This document shows positions 46,401-56,664 of a DNA stretch of 64,000 bases, piece after piece. Position 1 is the stretch's first letter; every line of letters starts with the position of its first letter. The translations under genes and the position numbers were made by a program. Under the pieces are notes generated by a model. It did not search any database and was not told the origin of the DNA. It saw only the letters and a program-made list of their open reading frames with translations. The DNA is from Odiellus spinosus (Eukaryota > Arthropoda > Arachnida > Opiliones > Phalangiidae), in assembly GCA_963920705.1 (NCBI GenBank), contig OY987231.1:6131424-6195423 (forward strand). The letters are read 5' to 3'.

Positions 46401-47863
46401 TGACAAAAGTATAGATAATCCTATACTTTGTCCCAATCTTGAAAAAAGGCAAAGGTGCCTTTTAACGTCTCCAAGGTTATTTTATCATACCTACTAGGCC
46501 TAAACGCGCAAATTGTTAGTTGAACCTAGCATAAGAAGTCCAATAGCTAAAGCTTTTTTCGTTGGTAGGGTCTATCTCTTTTATTGTAATTATGACAAAA
46601 CGTGGCCCCCTACTATGGTCCTGCCAATAGTGCATGTGTGAATAGAGCCTACTATTAGCGCCGATCAAGATACCTAGAATTTGGTCCCCAAGGTTGTGGG
46701 CTCTTCTATCAATTCTTGATTTTGCGATCGCGAGGCAGTGACAATTTTTCTCTGGCAAATAGGTCGTAACTTTACTTAAACGAGTTTTATGGGTTTAAAA
46801 AGAGATAGAAGGTGTCTGTTTTTTTATAAGTTGACTCATCAATCACCCTGAAATTCAAGTTTTATCAAGTTAGAAATGTAGTGAAGAGGAACCTTAGGTG
46901 TAATGACACAAGTTTCTTCAAAATAAAGTATTGCCTCGGGTATTTTAGAGCGAAAATACGATAATCACGTCCGAATGATTAAGATTCGTATCTAAATAGT
47001 TTTATGTTTGCATGAACAAATCGCTATATATCTCCAATGAACACAGATAGAGCTTAATAACTTTTACGTTCGCTTGTTTTAGCGCGCGAATCATGCATTT
47101 CTCTTTTCTAATCCAAACTTACTGTCTCCACCAGAATTTTCGTACGCTGATTAGTACAATGTCAAAATAATTAATAAAATCCTATCACTGCAGTCGAAGA
47201 ACGCGTGACAAGAACCAAGAACCCATTAATGAGACCCCGGCAACGTAGGAACGAATCCCTTATACAGACAGCTTAGTTTTGACTGTACAGTTTGATATGG
47301 TCAAAGCCGTGTGCTAGGCTAGAAAAGAAAGGATTTAAAAATTGAAGGTAGTCCCTTTAAGATGACTCTAAGCAAATTTCGGCTGGTTAGTATCCGTTAG
47401 ATGTTACAAATGTACACACTCGTTCATATCACTGTATTTAGGCAGGAACTGTCTATCTATAGATAGACACTTCTTGATATAGGCTAGAATATAGGCCGGA
47501 TAGGGAAGAAATTTCACGTGGCTTGACGTCACCTTAGCTACAAACTGAAGGGGTTAAACGTTAGTGATTATTAAATTAAACCCGTTCAATCCCATTATCA
47601 CACCTAGCTGGTAAGAAACTAGAAATAACTCATGAAGTGGTCGCTTGACTTTTTCATGTTTTTATTTTCACATTCTGCGACTAATGTAGACCCACTGGGG
47701 GTGAACTTAAGAACTACGATTTTCCTCCAGGTGAATTGAAGACTTATCAAGGGTTAAGCCTCGTAGAATAAAGTTTGACAAGTCTTCCCCACTCGGTAAT
47801 TACCCAGGCTCTCTGGTGAGGAGATAAGGGCTATAGATGGGGAAAATCCCTGAGATCTCGGTA
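43413..47863. other. putative intron or intergenic DNA with scattered relics
   Basis: No gene is recognised. Seen are a 2-copy 35-bp repeat around GGGCTAATTAT at 44045-44115, a heavily diverged AGCT-family relic at about 44505-44728 (CGATTTCAACAACTGG, GCTCGGGAAGCAATTTTG), and two ~111-bp repeat units with CCCAACCTTGAAAAAA and TTTAACGGCTC at 46320-46490, related in reverse to 26920-27110. The remainder is AT-rich with no structure I can name. Confidence 0.5.
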
Positions 47864-48020
47864 CTAGGGTCCGTTTACTCGGGTAGGAAACGAACCGGGA
47901 TCTACTGCAGCGTCTGAGCGTCCGAAATTATAGTTTCGCCGTTTTGATGTTGCAGTAGCGGGGATCTTTCCTAAGGCCCTGCTAGCTTCTGTCCCAACCC
48001 AAGTAAACGGACCTTGCTAG
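47864..48020. mobile_element. ~157-bp MITE with GGTCCGTTTACT ends
   Basis: CTAGGGTCCGTTTACTCGGG on the left and the complement of GGTCCGTTTACTTGGGTTGG on the right form inverted ends. CTACTGCAG/TTGCAGTAG continue the pairing inside. Flanks both contain CTAG, but a duplication cannot be fixed. It sits just upstream of the glutamine synthetase leader. Confidence 0.6.
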
Positions 48021-48207
48021 ATATTACAGCTCAGTTCTATTTACGTTCTCGAGTTTCATAAATATATTCTTGCTAAGACGAAACTTGTTCCCGTCCTCTT
48101 GATTTCCCCACGAAAGGGAGCAGCGTTGATAAAGTTAATTCTTACTGATAAGATAAAACGAGACTAACGCCCGAACACCTCGTTGATCCATTTTCTTTCA
48201 TTTCTAG

Positions 48208-48314
48208 ACTAGTTGTCGTTCTGTACAGTGGTTGACTCGAGACTGCAATTATCCCAAATTCTAATCGAGACACGTTGATTATTATCGTTTAGGTAACCGT
48301 AACTATAAATCAAG
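48208..48314 (+). promoter_or_regulatory. 5' untranslated leader of glutamine synthetase, probably spliced
   Basis: A strong acceptor (TTTTCTTTCATTTCTAG) ends at 48207, and alternative AGs lie at 48230 and 48292. The leader contains no ATG before 48315. This fits a distant non-coding first exon, with 38100-38517 as the candidate, but a local promoter is not excluded. Confidence 0.4.
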
Positions 48315-51167
48315 ATGTCTTTGAGCGTTGCTACTCCAAACCAATTGAACAAGCAAACCTTGATGAAATACTTGAGTTTGCCCCAACCAGAGAATAAAAT
48401 CCAATGTATGTACGTTTGGATCGACGGAACTGGTGAAAATTTGCGTGCCAAAAGCCGGACGTGCGATTTCATACCCAAGAACCCTGAGGGTAATTATTAT
48501 TAAAGTAACACCGTATTAAAGGTAGGGTGATGAGGAAAATAAAGTGTTTTTTTATCGATTCTTCTTTGTTTAGTAATACATGCAAAATGTCTCAGAATTG
48601 TTAAAAAAAAATCTGAAACTCGGATTTTGGCATAGAATTAAAAGGAGAACCTTCAACAAATCAAAAGACGCCCCTATACCTTTGAAATAATTAAAAAGGG
48701 CCCCACCTTTAGCTTGATAAAGAAGGTCTCATTTTAACTGAATGCCTAAAGTTACATAATTCAGAGAATTGATAAGAAATCACTTCATTTTCCTTTTCAC
48801 TGACCCTTTAATACTAGATAAGAACAAAATAGACCAGCATTGAGATAAAGTTTTTTAAGGCAGAACCTAGTTTTATTTTTAAGGAAGAATGCAAGCTCGT
48901 TTTTAGGTAAAAAAAAGTTATAGTTTAACACTGTTTAAAGTCACAGATTTTTTTTTTATTGAAAGCAAGGGTTGCTTGTGTATTAATAATGAGTTTTCTT
49001 ATCTTGGCTATTATTCGCAGAACTTCCAATCTGGAATTACGATGGCTCGAGTACCTACCAAGCCGAAGGATCAAATTCCGACGTTTACCTACACCCGGTA
49101 GCTCTCTACAACGACCCTTTCAGGGGCGGCAACAATAAACTAGTCCTTTGCGAAACGTACAAATACAACCACAAGATAACTGGTAAGACCAAAAACCGAT
49201 ATTTTACTTTCAAAAGGGAATAAAACCCCTCGTAATTCTCGCGACTCGTTAAGGTTAAAATTCAAATGTCCACAACCCCCTTCTTCGTTTCTAGGAATTT
49301 TATGGTATTTGGAGGTACCATTTAGTCGAATCTTGGTTAAAACTAAACTGAAATAATATGATTGGCCTGAATTTATTTTTACTATTATTCAAAGTTTACC
49401 AAATTTAAGAAATTAATTTAAACACCAAAAACGTGTATAAAGATTGTGAAAAAATTCTCGAATACATTTTTTTGACGTAATGATTCTGAAAAATTGTTCC
49501 ATTTTTAGCTTCAAGTTTCCCTTTAACCGTCTTAAACATTGCATCAGTGCCAGTTACTTTTGGGTCCCCATTTTTAGATAATACCACCGGAACTATAAAT
49601 CGGTGTGATTTATATTATCATAGCATTTCTGCTAATTTTTAATGATGATTTACTTTTATTCATCATTCGACTGCATTGTTTGGTAAAGTATTAATTTTTG
49701 GCTGATTTCGTTCCCAGAGAGCAATCATCGTCGTTCATACGTGGAAGCTCTGGAGAAATGCAAAGATCAAGAACCATGGTTCGGTATCGAGCAAGAATAC
49801 ACCCTTTTGGACCAAGACAACCACCCCTTCGGTTGGCCAAAGAACGGATTCCCCGGACCCCAAGGACCTTACTATTGCGGTGTTGGTGCTAACAAGGTTT
49901 ATGGACGCGACATAGTCGAGGCGCATTATCGAGCCTGTCTTTACGCCGGAATCAACATCTACGGCACCAACGCCGAGGTCATGCCATCTCAGGTAATTTG
50001 GGGCCCTCGAATGCAATGCTATTTTGAATATTTGAGTCCTGATTAAAGAGAATTTTTCTCAATTTTTAGTGGGAGTTCCAAATCGGACCGTGCGAAGGTG
50101 TCACCATCGGCGACGACATGTGGATGGCTCGATTCATTTTGCACCGTGTCGCTGAAGATTTCGGCGTCATCATCTCATTCGATCCCAAACCCATCCCAGG
50201 AAACTGGAACGGTGCCGGTGCTCACACCAACTTCAGTACCAAATTGATGAGGGAAGAAAATGGATTGACGTAAGTGGAAATTCCCATTGATTCGTTGAAA
50301 TGTCAATCGTTTTACGAGAGGTGATACGTTCGCACTATGCACTTCGAAACGTATTCAATACAGGCAACCGCGGAAAATACGTAAAGGTCCAGGCTCTGAA
50401 ATTCTTAATTAACCATCATTACCATCATTATTGTTGTAAAGACTTTCGCCCTTTAGTCCTAGTGTGAACCAGAATTTAAAGAAACAAAGTGGGGAAAAAT
50501 AACCAAGTCATCGGTTCAGGTGACCAACGCCTGTTTTAGTTCTATATTTTCCCACCAGATGGATAGAATCCTTATATTAGATTAACCCGAGTGTGACGTC
50601 CGATTACTTGACTTCTTTTCTCGATCCAATCTGGTGCGAACGTGGCTATTATTAAATAATAATTTCTAGTTTCCTTATCAATCGGGTTAGGGGGAAAATT
50701 CACTATTCTTTGTAGCAATCTTATCTACGCTTATATCGAAATTATTTCGACGTTATCATTTTATTGTAGCTTCTTGTTTTGTTGTTTGTGGGTTAGTTCG
50801 AATCCGGGTTTGTCCTGTATTACTTTTGAAGATAGGCAATCTTACAAAGATTTTCTTACGTAATTTATATTACAGTGAAATTGAAAGAGCTATCGAACGT
50901 TTGTCTCTGCGTCACGAAACGCACATCCGGGCCTACGACCCAAAGCAAGGCAAGGACAACGAGCGCCGATTAACCGGGGCTCACGAGACCTCGAGTATCC
51001 ACGACTTTTCAGCCGGAGTGGCTAACCGTGGCGCTAGCATTCGTATTCCTCGTCAAGTTGCCGAAGATCGCAAGGGTTACTTGGAAGATCGTCGACCCTC
51101 GTCTAACTGCGATCCTTATTGCGTCGCTGACGTCATCATCAGGAGCGTTTGTTTAAATGAGGTTTAA
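48315..51167 (+). CDS. GS: glutamine synthetase (type II, cytosolic)
   Basis: It ligates ammonia to glutamate using ATP, detoxifying ammonium and supplying glutamine. Five coding exons, 48315-48489, 49021-49182, 49718-49992, 50070-50269 and 50876-51167, all GT-AG and in phase, give 367 aa, the normal length for eukaryotic GS. The N-terminal beta-grasp domain carries [19 protein letters not shown]. The catalytic domain follows with [12 protein letters not shown] (metal-binding Glu), [48 protein letters not shown] (ammonia and ATP pocket), and [10 protein letters not shown] (substrate arginine) near the C-terminus. No mitochondrial leader is evident after the chosen ATG, which matches the usual start. 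Introns 1 and 2 contain MITE material, and intron 4 has AGCT-family-like fragments. Exons look intact. Confidence 0.97.
48513..48814. mobile_element. ~300-bp inverted-repeat element in GS intron 1, short member of the ATGAAGTG-ended family
   Basis: TATTAAAGGTAGGGTGATGAGG and CTTTAATA face each other as the ends, with AAATAAAGTG/CACTTCATTTT and TTATCGATTCTT pairing inside. AGAATTAAAAGGAGAACCTTC matches the inner arm of the element at 41357-42073. No coding content. Confidence 0.65.
49320..49540. mobile_element. half-copy of the fold-back family in GS intron 2
   Basis: AAATAATATGATTGGCCTGAA, AATTAATTTAAACACCAAAA, ACGTGTATAAAGATTG and TCAAGTTTCCCTTTAA follow the same order as the right part of the palindrome at 22430-22853. 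It lies wholly inside the intron, away from the splice sites. Confidence 0.65.
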
Positions 51168-51564
51168 GAGCCACACGAACTTTAGGAAACGCCCCCAAAA
51201 CGTCATATACTATTCTATATATTAATTAAACGTCATCTCTTTGTTTATCAAAACGTCATTTTGTATAAGAAAAAGTTTTTTCAGCCCGATTTTAGAACCT
51301 TCTTGGGAAACCTCAGGGGTTTTAACCAAATTTTTAGATTTGTAAAGTGAATTTTCTTATTTTAAAAGTCACCTATATAGTCTTACCAATTTATATACCC
51401 TTCGTATTCCGAACCTCCGCGCATTTATTCCTATTCCTAACCTTCTAAATTTAGCGATCTAGCCCGTGTTTTTATGTAAATAGTGTGAATAGAAAATAAT
51501 TGTCATTTAATGGATAATGTTTTAATCGGAGGAAAAAAACAACCAAAAACGAAAAACCTTTGAA

Positions 51565-51570
51565 AATAAA
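51565..51570 (+). terminator. polyadenylation signal of glutamine synthetase
   Basis: AATAAA lies about 400 bases after the stop codon, followed within 40 bases by a T-rich GTGT-containing stretch. Together these fit a 3' end. The sequence between stop and signal has no gene. Confidence 0.55.
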
Positions 51571-51763
51571 TATATTTTTCTCACGTAATTAAGATTCTTT
51601 CGTGTGTTTTACTTTCAGTGCGTGTTATACGTGTGTTACTAAAAATTTCAAAAAATTCTAAGCGGTGCACCTTATTAGAAATTTATAATAAGATTCTAAA
51701 AAACATGTAAGTAGTACCAATACAAAAAATTCTAAAAAGCAACTGAGGGGTACCCCATACTCA

Positions 51764-51767
<4 letters not shown>

Positions 51768-51794
<27 letters not shown>

Positions 51795-52062
51795 CCATTG
51801 TCATTTTTTTTTATATTCAGGGCATTCGTGGCGTCGTGGTTGGGTTGCAGAGAGACCGCATCCCGAGTTCAAATTGTCAAGTTTCAATTCAAGTATAGTT
51901 TTCGTCTATTATGATCAACGCAATCGTGGCTTCGAGGTTAAGGCGTTTTTGCGTGCTCGAATCCCGCAGCAGGGTTAGTTTTATAATTCTAAAATGTCAA
52001 AATTAATTTCAAGTATAGTTTTCGTTAACTATATATGCAACGCATTCGTGACTTCGTGGTAA
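51768..52062 (+). repeat. tandem tRNA-like (SINE-type) units
   Basis: After an A-tract of about 27, three successive units begin GGCATTCGTGGCGTCGTGG (51821), GCAATCGTGGCTTCGAGG (about 51920) and GCATTCGTGACTTCGTGG (52042). The first two have an A-box-like TGGCNTCGNGGTT followed about 35 bases later by a B-box-like GAGTTCAAAT or GCTCGAATCCC, then a shared tail CAAGTATAGTTTTCGT. The third is cut off by the neighbouring inverted-repeat element. They look tRNA-derived, but no functional tRNA can be folded by eye. Confidence 0.5.
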
Positions 52063-53515
52063 ATTATATCAAAAATGTCTTTGCGAACAAAGACCCAGAA
52101 GGACATGTTATGGCCTTGAATGTCTGAAGTGACAGATATTTAATTTTCTTTTAAAACATTAAATTTAAATACAATTAAATTTTCTTTTAAAACATGAAAT
52201 TTAAATATAATTAGATTTTCTTTTAAAACGAAATTTAAATATAATCACAATCTGGCACGATTTAGAGTTTCAAATTTCAAAACAACTGATTTTATTCACT
52301 CGGAAATATTTAAGAAAAAACATAACAGACGATTTTCTCCCATTGACGCTTAACATTAAATTTCGCTTAATTATTTTTCAGGGAAAACGTGTATTGAACT
52401 GTTATTTTTCAGTATAACGCGAGTCCACTTTTTGTTTTCTTAATTTAACCCGAATTTCCACGACTCGCAATTGAACGGATCGTTAAAAATACTCGCCGGT
52501 TTATTGGAATGGGTATATGATAAAGGGAAATGTGTTTTTTAAAGCCCGTTTAAAGTCACCTTCTTTTCTAACTTAGCAGACGACGCAAACCATAACAATT
52601 TGTACTTTCAAAGCTATATTGCGCGCGCGAGGGAAGAGAACTTCAAAGCGACGAATTTTAGAGCGGATAAGGTTTTTAAATAAATTGTAATACTTTCATT
52701 TTTCTTTTCATTAAAACCGTACAATTTAAATGATGATTTCCATAAGGGACCACTAATTAGTTATTAGGAGTTATAATAAAACATTATCCATGGATTAGGT
52801 TTTTTCGTTCGCAACCTAAATTAAAATATGGGGAATTTTTATTCCTTTTAAATTCCTTGTATAAGCATTCATAAGCTAACATGAACGAATTGCCTCGACT
52901 AAAGTCGAGGAGTTGTAATAAAACATTATCCATGGATTAGGTTTGTTCGTTTGCAACCTAGATTAAAAATTAAAATATGGGGAATTTTTATTCCCTTTAA
53001 ATTCATTGTATAAGCATTCATAAGCTAACATGAACTAAAGTCGAGGAGTTATAATAAAACATTATCCATAGAAAACATTATCCAATTAAGGTATGAGATC
53101 AGATCATAGAACTTTGATTCTACGCCTAAAGCCAAAGCAAAATTAAGTAAATTTTTCTATCGAACGAAAAGTTTCGTTTTGTTTGACACGTAATCCCTGA
53201 AAAATAATTAAGCGAAATTTAATGTTAAGCGTCAATGGGAGAAAATCGTCTGTTATGTTTTTTCTTAAATATTTCCGAGTGAATAAAATCAGTTGTTTTG
53301 AAATTTGAAACTCTAAATCGTGCCAGATTGTGATTATATTTAAATTTCGTTTTAAAAGAAAATCTAATTATATTTAAATTTCATGTTTTAAAAGAAAATT
53401 TAATTGTATTTAAATTTAATGTTTTAAAAGAAAATTAAATATCTGTCACTTCAGACATTCAAGGCCATAACATGTCCTTCTGGGTCTTTGTTCGCAAAGA
53501 CATTTTTGATATAAT
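52063..53515. mobile_element. ~1.45-kb element with ~325-bp near-identical inverted arms
   Basis: The left arm, 52063-52390, and right arm, about 53188-53515, appear identical as reverse complements, beginning ATTATATCAAAAATGTC. Inside each arm, TTTTCTTTTAAAAC and AAATTTAAATATAAT words are repeated. The roughly 800-bp core includes a 140-150 bp direct duplication. No transposase frame is present. The left end interrupts a tRNA-like unit. The element could be a non-autonomous DNA transposon or a duplicative inversion; no target duplication was found. Confidence 0.7.
52765..53073 (+). repeat. ~145-bp tandem duplication in the core of the inverted-repeat element
   Basis: GGAGTTATAATAAAACATT, TATGGGGAATTTTTATTCC and GTATAAGCATTCATAAGC occur in two full units and a short third one. 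Units meet at CCTCGACTAAAGTCGAGG, a small palindrome at about 52892. No coding content. Confidence 0.8.
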
Positions 53516-53559
53516 ATCTGTCACTTCAGTCTAACACGAAAGTGTTAACTTCTATATTA

Positions 53560-54450
53560 AAAGACTAGCCCTTTAAAAAGTGATTCAGTCAAATCTCTAC
53601 ATTTTTAACATTGCCCTTTAAACCCAATTAAAATAAAAATTTTCATTATTTTTGATGTTAATAGCTGGGGCAGCCGCACTTGATTCAGTCGGATCTCTAA
53701 ATTTTTACCATTGTCCTTTAAACCCAATTAAAATTAATTTTTTCATAATTTTTGATTTTAATAGCTGGGGCAGCCGCACTTGATTCAGTCGGATCTCTAC
53801 ATTTTTACCATTGCCCTTAAAACCCAATTAAAATTAATTTTTTCACAATTTTTGATGTTAATAGCTGCGACAGCCGCACTTGATTCCAGTCAAATCTCTA
53901 CATTTTTACCAGTGCCCTTTAATCCCAATTAAAATTAATTTTTTTCATAATTTTTGATGTTAATAGCTGGGGCAGCCGCACTTGATTCCAGTCAAATTTC
54001 TACATTTTTACCAGTGCCCTTTAATCCCAATTAAAATTAATTTTTTCATAATTTTTGATGTTAATACCTCCGGCGGCCGCACTTGATTCCAGTCAAATCT
54101 CTACATTTTTACCAGTGCCCTTTAATCCCAATTAAAATTAATTTTTTCAAAATTTTTGATGTTAATACCTCCGGCAGCCGCACTTGATTCCAGTCAAATC
54201 TCTACATTTTTACCAGTGCCCTTTAATCCCAATTAAAATTTATTTTTTCATCATTTTTGATGATAATAGCTGCGGCAGCCGCACTTGATTCAGTCAAATC
54301 TCTACATTTTCCCCATTGCCCTTAAACCAAATTTAAAATAATTTTTTCATCTTTTATGTTAATACCTCCGACAGCCGCAGCGAAATCTTCATATTTTTTT
54401 CCATTACCCTTTAAACTAAATTTAAATTTTTTTTTTCATTATTTTGGATG
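53560..54450 (+). repeat. ~100-bp tandem repeat, about nine units
   Basis: Each unit reads approximately TTGATTCAGTCAAATCTCTA, CATTTTTACCATTGCCC, TTTAAACCCAATTAAAATTA, TTTTTGATGTTAATAGCTG and GGCAGCCGCAC. The central units are the closest to each other, and the last two on the right are strongly diverged. Unit length drifts between 97 and 102. No stop-free frame is maintained, so it is not protein-coding. Confidence 0.92.
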
Positions 54451-54533
54451 TTAATACCTTCCTTATTGCCGTTCGAAATGCCAAGTCGTTCGGACTTTCA
54501 CATTTTTAAAAAGGAGAGTACTTTTAAGTTTTA

Positions 54534-55211
54534 AGGCGGAGAAATTGAAACTTAATGTTATTCTATGGGATTTAGATTTTTTTGTACAAGACTTACCTTT
54601 CAGATTTATTTTCTAATGATTCCAGATATTTTTCGGGCTTTATTTTAAGACTAATTTCATAATTTTACACCGATTAGTTTGGCCACAGTCTATTTATAAA
54701 AACGGCAAAAAAAAAAGGCGGAGAAATTGAAAATTAATGCAATTCTATGGGATTTAGATTTTTTGTAAGAGACTTACCTTTCAGATTTATTTTCTAATGA
54801 TTCCAGATATTTTACGGGCTTTAGTTTTAGACTAATTTCATAAACGGCAAAAATATGAAGGAGAAATTAAGTCAGAGTTCAATACCCATAGCCTCCAAAT
54901 CAAGCGCGCTCCTCCGCGAGTCCTCCTGCACGTGATTTTAAAAAGCCATATAAAACCTAAGCCTAATTTGTCAAATTAGGCTTAGGTTTTTGGCGAATCT
55001 ATTTCTCCGCCTTACTTTTTCGTCCGTTTTCATAAATAGATTGTGGGCCAACTAATCGGTGTAAAATTATGAAATTAGTCTTAAAATAAAGCTCGAAACT
55101 TAATTCATACCACACGGAAAAACAAAGTCTGAAAAATATCCGGAAGTATTAGAAAATAAATCTGAAAGGTAAGCCACTTTCAAAAAACCAAATCCCATAG
55201 AATAACATTAC
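54534..55211. repeat. fold-back cluster: two direct units and one inverted unit
   Basis: GGCGGAGAAATTGAAA ... TTCTATGGGATTTAG begins units at 54534 and 54717. A reverse-complement unit lies at about 55006-55211, ending AAATCCCATAGAATAACATT. Between them is a perfect 18-bp hairpin (54953-54991). The right unit should fold back on either left unit. No coding content. Confidence 0.75.
54953..54991. other. perfect 18-bp stem, 3-nt loop hairpin
   Basis: AAAACCTAAGCCTAATTT, then GTC, then the exact complement. It sits at the centre of the fold-back cluster, so it is more likely the hinge of that structure than a terminator. Confidence 0.8.
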
Positions 55212-55544
55212 GAATTTGGCCATGCGCGAAACCAGCTAAGTACCAAAAAAAGGGTCAACTTCAGAATTAATTTTAAAACACTTAGACTTAATATTTTTAA
55301 ATGAAACTTGGAAAAGGCACACATTCGAACCTTGCTCTACCACTTAAAATTGATTTTAACCGTAACAAATAATTCCTCTTTTAGTTCTGCGATGCACAGG
55401 ACATGTCCTCGAAAGAGTCGATTTTAATGTTATTTCAATGGGGAAATGGAGCGTTCTGATTGGCTAAAGGTCCATTTTTTTAAGGAAATCAAAATAGCAT
55501 TACAGATGATGATCAGCCCATAACATAGAACCCTACCGGGTTCT
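55212..55544. other. short stretch without recognised features
   Basis: Mixed AT-rich sequence with no gene, tandem repeat or inverted repeat visible. It separates the fold-back cluster from the palindromic KpnI repeats. Confidence 0.5.
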
Positions 55545-55799
55545 AAGAATTTTACAAGGGGTACCCCTTGTAAAAAATAAATCAAAAATTTTACAAGGGA
55601 TACCCCTTGTAAAAAAAATCAAAAATTTTACAAGGGATACCCTTTGTAAAAAAAAAAAAATATAATTTTACAAGAGGTACCCTTAAAAATCAAAAATTAT
55701 ACAAGGGGTAACCCTTAAAAAATCAAAAATTTTATCCCTTGTAAAAAAATTCAAAAATATTACCCCTTGTATAAAAAATCTCAAATTTTACAAGGGCCC

Positions 55800-55838
<39 letters not shown>

Positions 55839-56040
55839 AAAAATTTTACAAGGGGTACCCCTTGTAAAAACAATTCTAAAATTTTACCCTTTGTAAAAAA
55901 AAATCAAAAATTTTACAAGGGGTACCCCTTGTAAAAAAAAAATCAAAAATTTTATCCCTTGTAAAAAAAATCTAAAATTTTACAAGGGGTACCCTTTGTA
56001 AGAATAAAATCAAGGGGTACCTCTTGTAAAAAAAGTATAT
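55545..56040. repeat. palindromic KpnI-centred repeat array, left block
   Basis: The unit is a 26-bp perfect palindrome, TTTTACAAGGGGT plus its mirror complement, centred on GGTACC and separated by AAAATCAAAAA spacers. About 14 intact or damaged copies are present. Some have lost one arm (for example CCCTTGTAAAAA only). The same palindrome returns at 61535-61660, 62860-63110 and 63880-63945. Confidence 0.9.
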
Positions 56041-56664
56041 ATAAAAGAACAACCCAAACGGCCCATAGGAATTTGGGTAACGTAATGTTAAAATATTTTG
56101 TTTCGCCACTGGTAAAATTTTATTGTGATAGTAAACTAGTGTTGTGTCCTCAACTTTCTACCACAAAAATAATCATTTAAAAATTATAGTCTGCGAATAC
56201 AAATCAATTGAAGTTTAGCTCGATAATGTTAAAGATAGGCCACATCGTTGGATTCGACAATGGAGTAGACTGTCTTACCCCACATGAAATCAGTTGAAAT
56301 TTTGAATATTAGTAGACACTCAATAGATAAAGATTCTGGGAAAATATCGTTTTGTAACTGCCATGGGATTTTTCTCAGCAACGATTTATATTAATTAAAA
56401 TTATTAGAGGACTAATCCTACGCATTATATTACCCAGAATTTTGACATAATTTGAGGTTCGGGAGGATAAAACGCCTGTAAAAGTGTTCAATCTGCCGAA
56501 CAACAAAGTTTTGCAGCAAAGCAAATTCAAGGAGCGAGGCACAGACTATACAGCTAACTCGTATAGTCTTTGTGTTCTGAAAAAACAAAGAGAAATAACA
56601 CCGAAAAAGTATATTGTAGTGGTTTTTAATAAGAAACACATTATTAGTAATTCGACGAAATTCC
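56041..56664. other. unique sequence left of the 15-bp array
   Basis: About 620 bases of ordinary AT-rich text. A stop-free stretch from 56484 runs into the array in frame, but its 63 non-repeat residues resemble no known family. No promoter or splice signals stand out. Confidence 0.5.

Noticed and set aside
54953-54991. Hairpin as a transcription terminator or microRNA precursor
   Set aside because: The stem is too short for a typical pre-miRNA and sits at the hinge of a larger fold-back, which explains it better.
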